NCBI GenBank assembly: GCA_021823305.1
Contig: JAKAOE010000019.1
Span: 1 to 11,110 of the forward strand
Length of the DNA: 11,110 nucleotides
Direction of reading: 5' to 3'
Source: Acidobacteriota bacterium
Lineage (GTDB): Bacteria > Acidobacteriota > Terriglobia > Terriglobales > SCQP01
Position numbers and translations under genes: made by a program. Below, in pieces: positions 1 to 8,528 of the stretch (position 1 is its first letter; the number at the start of each line of letters is the position of its first letter). The notes below the pieces were generated by a model. That model ran no database searches. It was not told the DNA's origin and worked only from the letters and a program-made list of their open reading frames with translations.

Positions 1-525
1 GCTACCACTTGGAAGATCGACCCGGTTCATACGCACGTGCAGTTCAGCGTGCGCCACATGATGGTGACCAACGTCAAGGGAGTGTTCGTCAAGACTTCGG
101 GTTCGGTGGTCCTGCCCGATGGCGACTTGACCCAGGCCGAGGTCGCGATCGAGATCGACGCCACCAGCATTGACACGCGCGAGCCGCAGCGGGACGCGCA
201 CCTCAAGAGCCCGGATTTTCTCGACACCAATCAGTTCCCGCAGATCACATTTCGCTCCACTCGGATCGTCAAAGCAGGCGACGGCTTTACCGTCTCCGGC
301 GATCTGACCATCCACGGCGTCACCAAGGCGGTGGCGCTCAACGTGGGGCCGCCGGGCCCGGAGGCCAAGGACCCCTGGGGCGGAATGCGCCGGGGTTTTG
401 AGGCGCAGACCGAGATCAACCGCAAGGATTTCGGTTTGGTCTGGAATCAGACGCTGGAAACCGGCGGCGTACTGGTCGGCGACAAGGTCAAGATCAACCT
501 CGAAGTCGAGCTGATTCAGGCCTGA
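1..525 (+). CDS. YceI-family protein (5' end outside window)
   Basis: The reading frame is open from base 1 and ends at TGA 523-525, giving 174 residues. The first visible residues, ATTWKIDPVHTHVQFSVRH, match the usual YceI N-terminus (M-A-x-x-W-x-I-D-x-x-H-S/T), so the ATG probably lies immediately before the window and almost the whole protein is present. Further family hallmarks are LKSPDFLDTNQFPQITFRST near residues 60-80, GDLTIHGVTK near 100 and a C-terminal DKVKINLEVEL strand. YceI proteins are lipocalin-like beta barrels that bind polyisoprenoid or amphiphilic ligands; the physiological role is usually unknown. No signal peptide is visible, so this one is likely cytoplasmic, unlike E. 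coli YceI. It is separated from the export genes downstream by strong hairpins and is probably a separate transcription unit. The family call is secure; the ligand is unknown. Confidence 0.93.
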   Translation, partial: ATTWKIDPVHTHVQFSVRHMMVTNVKGVFVKTSGSVVLPDGDLTQAEVAIEIDATSIDTREPQRDAHLKSPDFLDTNQFPQITFRSTRIVKAGDGFTVSGDLTIHGVTKAVALNVGPPGPEAKDPWGGMRRGFEAQTEINRKDFGLVWNQTLETGGVLVGDKVKINLEVELIQA

Positions 526-527
526 CT

Positions 528-556
528 TGGACGCCCGGCAGCTCGCCGGGTGTCCG
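528..556 (+). terminator. hairpin just after YceI stop, terminator-like without U-tract
   Basis: Two nucleotides after the TGA, an 11-bp stem (529-539 with 545-555, including one G-U pair at 533/551) closes a 5-nt loop, agctc. The six loop-proximal pairs are all G-C. No run of T follows, so it is not a textbook intrinsic terminator. It may stop transcription or protect the 3' end of the message. Confidence 0.5.
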
Positions 557-557
557 G

Positions 558-588
558 AAGTGAACATCGGGCGGGGCGAAAGTGAACA
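558..588 (+). repeat. 9-bp direct repeat AAGTGAACA, two copies 22 bp apart
   Basis: AAGTGAACA occurs at 558-566 and 580-588. The 22-bp period is about two helical turns, so both copies face the same side of the DNA. They lie roughly 106-136 bp upstream of the adaptor start codon, a distance usual for enhancer sites of sigma-54 activators. A regulator site is inference; a chance repeat or relic of a mobile element end is possible. The second copy lies mostly in the loop of the 568-605 hairpin. Confidence 0.3.
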
Positions 589-605
589 CGACGCAGCCTC
601 GCCCG
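568..605 (+). terminator. second hairpin downstream of YceI gene, followed by TTT
   Basis: Bases 568-577 (CGGGCGGGGC) pair with 596-605 (GCCTCGCCCG) over 10 bp with one G-U pair, enclosing an 18-nt loop; three T residues follow at 606-608. Together with the first hairpin it forms a tandem structure that may terminate the YceI transcript before the exporter promoter. The loop is long and the T tract short, so confidence is modest. Confidence 0.35.
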
Positions 606-661
606 TTTGCCGTTTCGGAGGTAACCCCTCTGGTGACAAGCAATTGCCCGATGTCGCGAAC

Positions 662-677
662 TGGCCGCAGGCGTGCT
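662..677 (+). promoter_or_regulatory. possible sigma-54 promoter (GG-N10-GC) upstream of adaptor gene
   Basis: TGGCCG-N5-GTGCT spans 662-677 with GG at 663-664 and GC at 675-676, exactly 10 nt between them. Compared with the sigma-54 consensus TGGCAC-N5-TTGCW it keeps TGGC and TGCT but lacks three consensus bases. Transcription would start near 688, six nt before the ATG at 694. GG-N10-GC is frequent by chance in GC-rich DNA, so this rests mainly on position and on the nearby sigma-54 activator gene. Confidence 0.28.
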
Positions 678-680
678 CCG

Positions 681-686
681 TAGAAT
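681..686 (+). promoter_or_regulatory. -10-like hexamer TAGAAT, leaderless start of adaptor gene
   Basis: TAGAAT lies exactly 7 nt before the ATG at 694, where transcription would be expected to begin. No Shine-Dalgarno sequence precedes the ATG. No convincing -35 hexamer is seen at 16-18 bp spacing. The same arrangement recurs before four other genes in the window. Confidence 0.5.
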
Positions 687-693
687 AATCGGT

Positions 694-2001
694 ATGGATA
701 AGGCACGCGATCCTAAATTCCTCAAGCGCCGGCGGGTGAAGAGGATTTCCCTCGGCATCGGCTCGGTTCTGGTTCTGGTGGTGGTTTCGGTAGCGGTGTC
801 GCGCCTCAAGCCGGCGCCGCCGACCGTGGACGGCGGCTCCGTCTGGCCCGGCCAGGTTGAACACGGCACCATGGTGCGCCAGGTGCGCGGGCTGGGCACG
901 CTCAAGCCGGAGGAGGTCCGCACCATCCCCGCCATTACCGAAGGGCGCGTAAAGGCCATTCTGGTGTTACCCGGCATGCCGGTCAAAAAGGGCGAAGTGC
1001 TGGTGCAACTGGAGAATCCGGCGACGGAGAAGGCCCTTAGCGATGCCAAGGCGCAATTGCAGGGCGCCGAGGCCGACCTCGCCAACCTCAAAGCCACGCT
1101 GCATGCCGCCCTCCTCGATCAGCGCTCGACCCAGGCGAGCCTGCAGGCGCAGTACAAGGAAGCGGCGCTGCTCAGCCAGAATGACGCTCACCTGCTAACC
1201 AAAGGCTTGGTGGCCCGTCTAGACGCCGAGACCGATGCCGCTAAAGCGGAAGGACTCGGCCAGCAGGTGGCCATCGGCCGGCAGCGGCTGCGGAGCATGG
1301 CGGCGAGCGACACGGCGCAGATTGCCAGCCAGCAGGCAAAGGTGGATCAGATGCGTGACGCGGTCAAGCTGGCGCAAACCCAGGTCAATGAACTCAGCGT
1401 GCGCGCCGGCATTGACGGCTTGATGGAGGATCTCGACGTCGGCACCAGCTCGTCCGGCGGTAGCTCCGAACTTCAGGTTGGCCAATGGGTTACGGCCGGT
1501 ACCGCGGTGGCCAAGGTGGTGCAGCCGCAAAAGCTCAAGGCCCAGATCAAGATCGCCGAGACCGATGCCGGCGAGGTCGAAATCGGCCAGCCCGCCAGCA
1601 TCGACACCCACAACGGCATCGTGTCTGGCCATGTAACCCGGATTGATCCCAACTCGCAAAACGGCACCGTCGCCGTGGACGTCCACCTGGATGGGCCGTT
1701 GCCGCCCGGCGCCCGTCCCGACCTCAGCGTGGACGGCACCGTGAACATTCAGACCCTGCACAACGTAGACTATGTTGGCCGGCCTGCTTTTGGGCAGCCC
1801 GACCAGACGGTGAGCATGTTTAGGATTTCGCCCGATGGCCGATACGGAACGCTGGTCAAGGTCCAACTGGGCGCGGCCTCGGTCAACACCATCCAAGTCA
1901 TCCGCGGTCTGCAAGTCGGCGACTGGGTGGTGCTCTCCGATACCTCGGCCCAGGACGGCTTCAATCGCATCCGTTTCAGCCCGCCCGTCGCGGTGCACTA
2001 G
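694..2001 (+). CDS. HlyD/MacA-type periplasmic adaptor subunit
   Basis: This 435-residue protein is the membrane-fusion subunit of a tripartite exporter, linking an inner-membrane transporter to a TolC channel. The N-terminus is strongly basic (KFLKRRRVKR) and followed by one membrane anchor around residues 18-34, placing the bulk in the periplasm. A split lipoyl/biotinyl-like domain is visible (EGRVKAILVLPGMPVKKGEVLVQLENP, residues about 81-107; its second half follows the helical hairpin, around 230-270). Between them lies an Ala/Gln/Leu-rich alpha-helical hairpin, residues about 110-235, with coiled-coil character. The C-terminal part has the beta-barrel and membrane-proximal segments (for example QVIRGLQVGDWVVLSD). 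ATG 694 is preferred over the in-frame GTG 673 because a -10-like hexamer sits 7 nt upstream and the basic N-terminus starts there. The ATPase gene follows after 65 nt. Family assignment is firm; the cargo cannot be read from sequence. Confidence 0.92.
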   Translation: MDKARDPKFLKRRRVKRISLGIGSVLVLVVVSVAVSRLKPAPPTVDGGSVWPGQVEHGTMVRQVRGLGTLKPEEVRTIPAITEGRVKAILVLPGMPVKKGEVLVQLENPATEKALSDAKAQLQGAEADLANLKATLHAALLDQRSTQASLQAQYKEAALLSQNDAHLLTKGLVARLDAETDAAKAEGLGQQVAIGRQRLRSMAASDTAQIASQQAKVDQMRDAVKLAQTQVNELSVRAGIDGLMEDLDVGTSSSGGSSELQVGQWVTAGTAVAKVVQPQKLKAQIKIAETDAGEVEIGQPASIDTHNGIVSGHVTRIDPNSQNGTVAVDVHLDGPLPPGARPDLSVDGTVNIQTLHNVDYVGRPAFGQPDQTVSMFRISPDGRYGTLVKVQLGAASVNTIQVIRGLQVGDWVVLSDTSAQDGFNRIRFSPPVAVH

Positions 2002-2055
2002 AGGATCGGCGTAACCGGATCGCCCCGCGGCGGTATTAGCAACCGGCAGAGTTCG

Positions 2056-2064
2056 AAGGAGGGG
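2056..2064 (+). promoter_or_regulatory. strong Shine-Dalgarno site of first ATPase gene
   Basis: AAGGAGGGG ends 2 nt before ATG 2067 and contains GGAGG 4 nt upstream of it. It is the only strong ribosome binding site in the window and belongs to an operon-internal gene, in contrast with genes preceded directly by a -10-like hexamer. Confidence 0.8.
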
Positions 2065-2066
2065 AC

Positions 2067-2792
<726 letters not shown>

Positions 2793-2805
2793 CCGTTCCT
2801 CCAGT

Positions 2806-2843
2806 TAGCCGGCGGCGTTCGATCCCCAGACCGCGGCCGGCTA
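2806..2843 (+). terminator. inverted repeat after first ATPase gene, terminator- or attenuator-like
   Basis: TAGCCGGCGGCG (2806-2817) pairs with CGCGGCCGGCTA (2832-2843): 12 positions with one mismatch, loop of 14 nt. It begins 14 nt after the ATPase stop codon. No T run follows. It could reduce read-through into the TolC gene or stabilise the upstream message. Confidence 0.4.
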
Positions 2844-3045
2844 CCGCGAGCCAGTCGGTCCCAGGGCGTCAGTTTCCCCGCTGACATGCCTGGCAACGGC
2901 TGGCTCGCTTTGTCTCGCGACCCGCGGACGCGCGGAATACCCGCGCCAACTCACTGAGTGTTCGAATCCGGACATGGCAAATGCAAAAGCGGACCGCCGC
3001 GCCCGGCGCGGCCGCGATAACCCTATCACCCGTGAGAATTTCCAT

Positions 3046-3061
3046 TGGCCCCCGACGTGCC
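3046..3061 (+). promoter_or_regulatory. possible sigma-54 promoter (GG-N10-GC) upstream of TolC gene
   Basis: TGGCCC-N5-GTGCC has GG at 3047-3048 and GC at 3059-3060, exactly 10 nt apart, and keeps TGGC, the C at the sixth consensus position and TGC. Its layout and bases resemble the element before the adaptor gene (TGGCCG-N5-GTGCT). Transcription would begin near 3072, just ahead of ATG 3074. The match is imperfect and chance occurrence is plausible. Confidence 0.25.
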
Positions 3062-3073
3062 CTGCATACAACG

Positions 3074-5017
3074 ATGACTTCGCACCGTCTGCCCGCCTTG
3101 GCCCGCGTCGCCTGCTGCGCCGCCGGCCTGCTGTTGGCCGCCGCCGCCCAGCGCACCACCCCGCCGCCGCCCGCGGCCGCGCCGCAAACGTCCATTCAGG
3201 CGGAAAACACCGCGGTGCCGCGGACCCTGACGTTCGTCAACCGGGGAAGCTGGTATAGCTTCTGGCAGCGGTACCAGCCGGCCGATATCGGCATGCCCGA
3301 TCTGCGCAACCCGGCGGCGTTGCGCCGCGCCGCCGCCTCGGGCACGATGTATCTCTCGCTCTACCAGGTCCTGCGGCTGGCGCTCACCGCCGACCTGGAT
3401 ATCGCCAACGCCGCCTACAACAAGCTGCTGGCCAAGCCCGACTACTTCCGCACCCTGGCCGGCGGCACCGCGCGCGGCGTGGCGGGTGAGACCATCTCCA
3501 GCGCGTTGTTTTCCGGCGCCATCGGCGCCTCCGGCGGCGGCGGCAGCAGCAACAACGGCAGCAGCGCCGGATCGGTGACCGGCGGTGGCTCGGGCGTGCA
3601 CGGCGGCAACGGTGGCTACGACCCCAGCGTCACGTTCACGTTCGCGGACGAGCACTCGAAGACGCCGCTGAACAATCCGATTCTGTACGGCACGGCCGAG
3701 CAGCTCTTGAACCAGGACTTCGGATCGGTGACCTTCGGGCAGGGCTTCACCACCGGCACCGGCTATTCGATCAGCGGCTTCAGCGTCCGCCAGTATCAGA
3801 ATTCCAACCAGTTGTTCCTCAACCCCCAGGTCACCAGCGACATCAGCATCGGCGTGCAGCAGCAGCTGCTCAACGGCGGCAGCCGGTCGGTGAACCGCGC
3901 GCCGATGGTGATGGGCGCCAACAGCCTGGCCTACGCCGATGCCGCCTTCAAGATGGAGGTCACCAACGTCGTGGCGGAGGCGGCGACGCAGTACTGGACG
4001 CTGGCCGCGGCCAATCGTCAGCTCGGCATCTCCCGCGTGGCGCTGGAGCGCGCCCAGCAGACCCTGGACGACACCAAGGAACTGGTGCAGGCGGGCAAGG
4101 TGCCCGCCGCCAACGTGATTACGGCCGAGTCCGGCGTGAGCGCCGCCGAGCAGGCGCTGCTGCAGGCGCGCACCGCGTTCCAGATCGCCGGCTCCAAGCT
4201 CAAGCTCTTCCTGAGCAAGCAATGGAGCCCCACCGTCATCACCGCCCGTGTGGTCAACTCGGACCAGTTGCCCGCGCCGGTCGCCGCCAACCTGCCCGCG
4301 GTCGGCCAGCTCGTCAGCCGCGCCGTGACCTACAGCCCCAAGCTGGCGGAAGACCGCATCAACGTCAACAACAACGACCTCACCGTCAAAATCAAGAAGA
4401 ACGGGCTGCTGCCCAACCTCGCGGTTTTCGCCTCCTATACATCGAGCGGCGTATCCGGCTTGGGCGTAAATTGCAGCGTGCCCACCTTCCCCTGTCCGGC
4501 AGGGGATGAGCTGGCGCCGCTGCCGGGCGGGTTCGGCACCTCGCTGCGCCGCATCTTCAGCTACGACGCGCCCGACTACGGCTTTGGCTTCCAGCTCCAG
4601 ATTCCGGTCTGGAACCGGCTCAACCGCTCCGACGAGGCCACCGCCGAACTTCAGGACGCGCAGTCGCGCGTCACGCTGCAGAACGACCAGAACACGGTCA
4701 CCGAGCAGGTCAATGAAGACCGCATCACCCTCGAAGGCGACGTGGCCGAGCTCGTATCCGCGCAAACCGCCGCCCGGCAGTTCGAGCAGGCGCTGGCGAA
4801 CGCCCAGGATCTCTACCGCATGGGCAAGAACACCATCAACGACGTGATCACGGCGGAAGTCGCGGTGATCACCGCCGAAAAAGCCGTGGTCACGGCGCAG
4901 CAGAACTACGCCGAAGCCCAGGTGACGCTCGCCAAGGACAGCGGCACGTTGCTGCATGAGTACCACATCTCCCTCGGCGCCCCGATGACGCCCGGGAACA
5001 TCGGCCATCTCCGCTAG
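3074..5017 (+). CDS. TolC-family outer-membrane efflux channel
   Basis: This 647-residue protein is the outer-membrane exit duct of a tripartite exporter. ATG 3074 gives a normal Sec signal peptide (MTSHRLPALAR, then a hydrophobic stretch ending LLLAAAA before Q), which is why I prefer it to ATG 2981. The cysteines in the signal region do not form a lipobox. Two OEP repeats are seen: an N-terminal one with LSLYQVLRLALTADLDIANA near residues 94-113 and helical, Ala/Gln-rich segments from about 300 on (AEAATQYWTLAAANRQL, VQAGKVPAANVITAESGVSAAE), and a C-terminal one with the parallel NAQDLYRMGKNTINDVITAE and a long coiled-coil helix. A Gly/Ser-rich insert at about residues 150-182 makes the protein longer than the usual 430-500. 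The adaptor and ATPase genes upstream support an export role. Start position is less certain than the family. Confidence 0.9.
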   Translation: MTSHRLPALARVACCAAGLLLAAAAQRTTPPPPAAAPQTSIQAENTAVPRTLTFVNRGSWYSFWQRYQPADIGMPDLRNPAALRRAAASGTMYLSLYQVLRLALTADLDIANAAYNKLLAKPDYFRTLAGGTARGVAGETISSALFSGAIGASGGGGSSNNGSSAGSVTGGGSGVHGGNGGYDPSVTFTFADEHSKTPLNNPILYGTAEQLLNQDFGSVTFGQGFTTGTGYSISGFSVRQYQNSNQLFLNPQVTSDISIGVQQQLLNGGSRSVNRAPMVMGANSLAYADAAFKMEVTNVVAEAATQYWTLAAANRQLGISRVALERAQQTLDDTKELVQAGKVPAANVITAESGVSAAEQALLQARTAFQIAGSKLKLFLSKQWSPTVITARVVNSDQLPAPVAANLPAVGQLVSRAVTYSPKLAEDRINVNNNDLTVKIKKNGLLPNLAVFASYTSSGVSGLGVNCSVPTFPCPAGDELAPLPGGFGTSLRRIFSYDAPDYGFGFQLQIPVWNRLNRSDEATAELQDAQSRVTLQNDQNTVTEQVNEDRITLEGDVAELVSAQTAARQFEQALANAQDLYRMGKNTINDVITAEVAVITAEKAVVTAQQNYAEAQVTLAKDSGTLLHEYHISLGAPMTPGNIGHLR

Positions 5018-5033
5018 AAGCCGGCGGCGGTGC

Positions 5034-5039
5034 TACCCT
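5034..5039 (+). promoter_or_regulatory. -10-like hexamer TACCCT before second ATPase gene
   Basis: TACCCT lies 17 nt after the TolC stop codon and exactly 7 nt before the GTG at 5047. No Shine-Dalgarno sequence is present between them, suggesting a leaderless transcript of the second ATPase gene starting inside the cluster. No -35 match was found. Confidence 0.45.
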
Positions 5040-5046
5040 TTTCCTT

Positions 5047-5733
5047 GTGATCCAGCTTCGAAAACTCGAGAAGACCTTTCCCGCCGGTGTGGGCAAGACT
5101 TACGCGCTGCGTCAGATCAGCCTCGACATCCGCGAGGGCGAGTTCGTCACCATTATGGGGCCCTCCGGCTCGGGCAAATCCACTCTGCTCTCCATCCTGG
5201 GGATGCTCGACAGCCTGTGGTCGGGTGAGTACTTCTTCTTCGACACCCCGGTGCACTCCCTGTCCGTGAAGAAGCGAGTCGAGCTCAACAAGCAGTACAT
5301 CGGCTTCGTCTTTCAGAGCTACCACCTGCTCGACAACTTGACGGTGTACGAAAACCTCGACGTGCCGCTCTCCTACCGCGATGTCCGCGCCAAGGAACGT
5401 GCCAGCTTGGTGGCCGACACGCTCGATCGCTTCCAGATCGTCGGCAAGAAGGACCTCTATCCCAACCAGCTCTCCGGCGGCCAGCAGCAGCTCGTGGCCA
5501 TCGCGCGCGCGGTCATCGCCAACCCCAAGCTCATTCTCGCCGACGAACCCACCGGCAATCTCCACTCCGCCCAGGGACGCGAGATCATGGAGCTCTTTAA
5601 GCGGCTGAACCAGCAGGGCACCACGATCGTACAGGTCACCCACTCCGAGCTCAACGCCACCTACGGCGACCGCATCCTGGAACTCGCCGACGGCTGGCTG
5701 GTCAAGGAGACTGTGGCGGCCAAGCCCGCCTAG
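5047..5733 (+). CDS. ABC transporter ATP-binding protein, MacB/LolD type (second copy)
   Basis: A second stand-alone ATPase of 228 residues, clearly homologous to the one at 2067-2792 but strongly diverged. Motifs: Walker A GPSGSGKST (38-46), Q-loop FVFQSYHL, signature LSGGQQQLVAIARAV from 142, Walker B LILADEP (162-168) with E167, H-loop VTHSE. Two positions differ from the first copy: the D-loop reads GNLHS with H173 in place of Asp, and the residue after LSGGQQQ is L149 rather than Arg. Catalytic residues are kept, so the protein is probably active. GTG 5047 is forced as start because the next Met is inside Walker A. It lies 29 nt after the TolC gene, and the response regulator follows after 15 nt. 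It would power an MacB/FtsX-type permease, none of which is in the window. Confidence 0.93.
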   Translation: MIQLRKLEKTFPAGVGKTYALRQISLDIREGEFVTIMGPSGSGKSTLLSILGMLDSLWSGEYFFFDTPVHSLSVKKRVELNKQYIGFVFQSYHLLDNLTVYENLDVPLSYRDVRAKERASLVADTLDRFQIVGKKDLYPNQLSGGQQQLVAIARAVIANPKLILADEPTGNLHSAQGREIMELFKRLNQQGTTIVQVTHSELNATYGDRILELADGWLVKETVAAKPA

Positions 5734-5736
5734 CCG

Positions 5737-5742
5737 TACCCT
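5737..5742 (+). promoter_or_regulatory. -10-like hexamer TACCCT before response regulator gene
   Basis: TACCCT, identical to the hexamer before the second ATPase gene, lies 6 nt before GTG 5749. It would allow the regulator and kinase to be transcribed independently of the exporter genes. It does not resemble a sigma-54 element. Confidence 0.4.
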
Positions 5743-5748
5743 TTGGCT

Positions 5749-7099
<1,351 letters not shown>

Positions 7100-7110
<11 letters not shown>

Positions 7111-8491
7111 GCCGGCCGGTCCGCCGCCCGCGCCGCGCCCTCCGGCCGATCCCGCCTCGGGCGCGCCTGCCTCGCCCGCAACCGCGGCGCTGGTCTTGGG
7201 GCTGGCGGCCGGCCTGCCCGCGCTGGCGGTGGCGCTGGTGCTGATCTGGCTGCCGCGTAACCGGCTGCTCTTCGGCCAAGGGACTGGCCTGGCGTTGTTG
7301 CTCAGCGCCGCCCTGGTGCTGGCGTGGCTGTGGTTCACCTTCGCCGCCCGGCGGCGCACGCTGTTCGCCCTCGGCACCTTTGCCAACATGCTGGCCGCGG
7401 TGCGTGAGGGCGACTATTCGGTGCGCGCGCGCGGGGCGAGCTATGACGACGCCTTCGGCGCGCTCGCCGCTGAAATCAACGAACTGTCGGTGTCCCTGCG
7501 CCAGCGCCGGGTCACCGGCGTCGAGGCCGGCGCGCTGCTCGACAAAGTGGTCGCCGCGATTGACATCGCCGTATTCGCCTTCGACGACGAGGAGCGGCTG
7601 CGTCTCGTCAATCCCGCCGCCGCGCACCTGCTCGCCTCTTCCCCCGACCGCCTGCTCGGGCAGACCGCGGTCGAGCTCGAACTCGCGCCCATGCTTGCGG
7701 GTCCCGCCAGCCGCCTGCAGGAAGTCACCTTTCCCGGCGGGCCCGGACGCTGGGATATCCGCCACGCCCAGTTTCGCGAGGAGGGCCGGCCCCACCGCCT
7801 GCTGATGATTTCCGACCTGAGCCAGCCGCTGCGGGAAGAGGAGCGCCTCGCCTGGTACCGCCTGATCCGCGTGCTCGGCCACGAAATCAACAACTCGCTG
7901 GCGCCGGTGATGTCGCTGGCGGATTCGCTCGCCGGCCTGCTCGAGCAGCCCCAGGCCAGCGACTGGAAGGAGGACATGGCGCGCGGCCTCGGCGTCATCT
8001 CCGACCGCGCCGCCGCGCTCAACCGCTTCATGAGCGCCTATACCCGCCTGGCCCGCCTGCCCGCCCCCGACCGCCGGCAGGTCGAAGTGCGCGCTATGGT
8101 GCAGCAGGCGGTGCGCCTGGAGCAGCGGCTGGCGGTTGAGATCCGGCCCGGCCCCGACGTCTCGGTCTTCGCCGACGCCGACCAGATCGGCCAGGTGCTG
8201 ATCAACCTCCTGCGCAACGCCGTGGACGCCTCCCTCGCCGCCGGCGGCGGGGTTCAGATCGGGTGGGATTTGCGCCACTCCTGGCTGGAAATCTGGGTTA
8301 CCGACGAAGGCCCTGGCTTGGCCGCCACCCAGAACCTGTTCGTCCCCTTCTTCACCACCAAGCCCGGCGGCAGCGGCATCGGCTTGGTCCTCTCGCGCCA
8401 AATCGCCGAAGCCCATGGCGGCCGCCTGACCCTGGGCAACCGCCGCGGCCTGCGCGGCGCTGAAGCGCGCCTGTACTTGCCGCTCGACTGA
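7100..8491 (+). CDS. membrane sensor histidine kinase, NtrY/NtrB-like
   Basis: A 463-residue kinase that should phosphorylate the adjacent regulator. After a Pro/Ala-rich cytoplasmic tail of about 25 residues there are two membrane helices (about 27-49 and 58-77) joined by only about 8-10 residues, so there is essentially no periplasmic sensor domain. A HAMP-like linker (FANMLAAVREGDYSVRA) and a PAS-like domain (about 145-240, DIAVFAFDDEERLRLVNPAA) follow. The H-box is LGHEINNSLAPV with H261; the ATPase domain has N-box QVLINLLRNAVDA, G1 VTDEGPGL, F-box FVPFFTTKPGG and G2 GSGIGLVLS. The protein ends soon after the G2 box with no further domain. ATG 7100 overlaps the regulator gene by 11 nt; TTG 7091 is an alternative. 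The signal is unknown but must be sensed in the membrane or cytoplasm. Confidence 0.94.
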
Positions 8492-8515
8492 CCACCCGAA
8501 AACCCATCCAGGCGT

Positions 8516-8521
8516 TACACT
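8516..8521 (+). promoter_or_regulatory. -10-like hexamer TACACT before M28 gene
   Basis: TACACT lies exactly 7 nt before ATG 8529, with no Shine-Dalgarno sequence in between. A leaderless transcript is the simplest reading. No -35 hexamer at normal spacing is seen. Confidence 0.5.
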
Positions 8522-8528
8522 GTTGCTA

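Larger units (their letters stand above)
2793..3073 (+). other. non-coding gap between ATPase and TolC genes
   Basis: These 281 nt hold no convincing gene. I looked for remnants of an FtsX/MacB permease C-terminus and saw none. The stretch contains an inverted repeat (2806-2843), a small palindrome CACTGAGTG at 2952-2960, and a GG-N10-GC element near 3046-3061. Short open frames on both strands are low-complexity arginine- and proline-rich and resemble GC-rich shadow frames. The in-frame ATG at 2981 and GTG at 3032 are possible alternative starts of the TolC-family gene, but they would place 14-31 extra residues before an otherwise normal signal peptide. Confidence 0.6.

Noticed and set aside
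558..588. Insertion-sequence end at the AAGTGAACA repeats
   Set aside because: No transposase gene, terminal inverted repeat pair or target duplication is visible nearby.
2981..3073. Longer TolC-family start at ATG 2981
   Set aside because: It would add 31 residues rich in Arg, Ala and Pro before a normal signal peptide, and has no ribosome binding site; ATG 3074 is more plausible, though not proven.
3026..5008. 660-codon open frame antisense to the TolC gene
   Set aside because: Its product is a His/Gly/Arg-rich low-complexity sequence without recognisable domains, as expected for the complement of a GC-rich gene; the sense strand has clear TolC family motifs.
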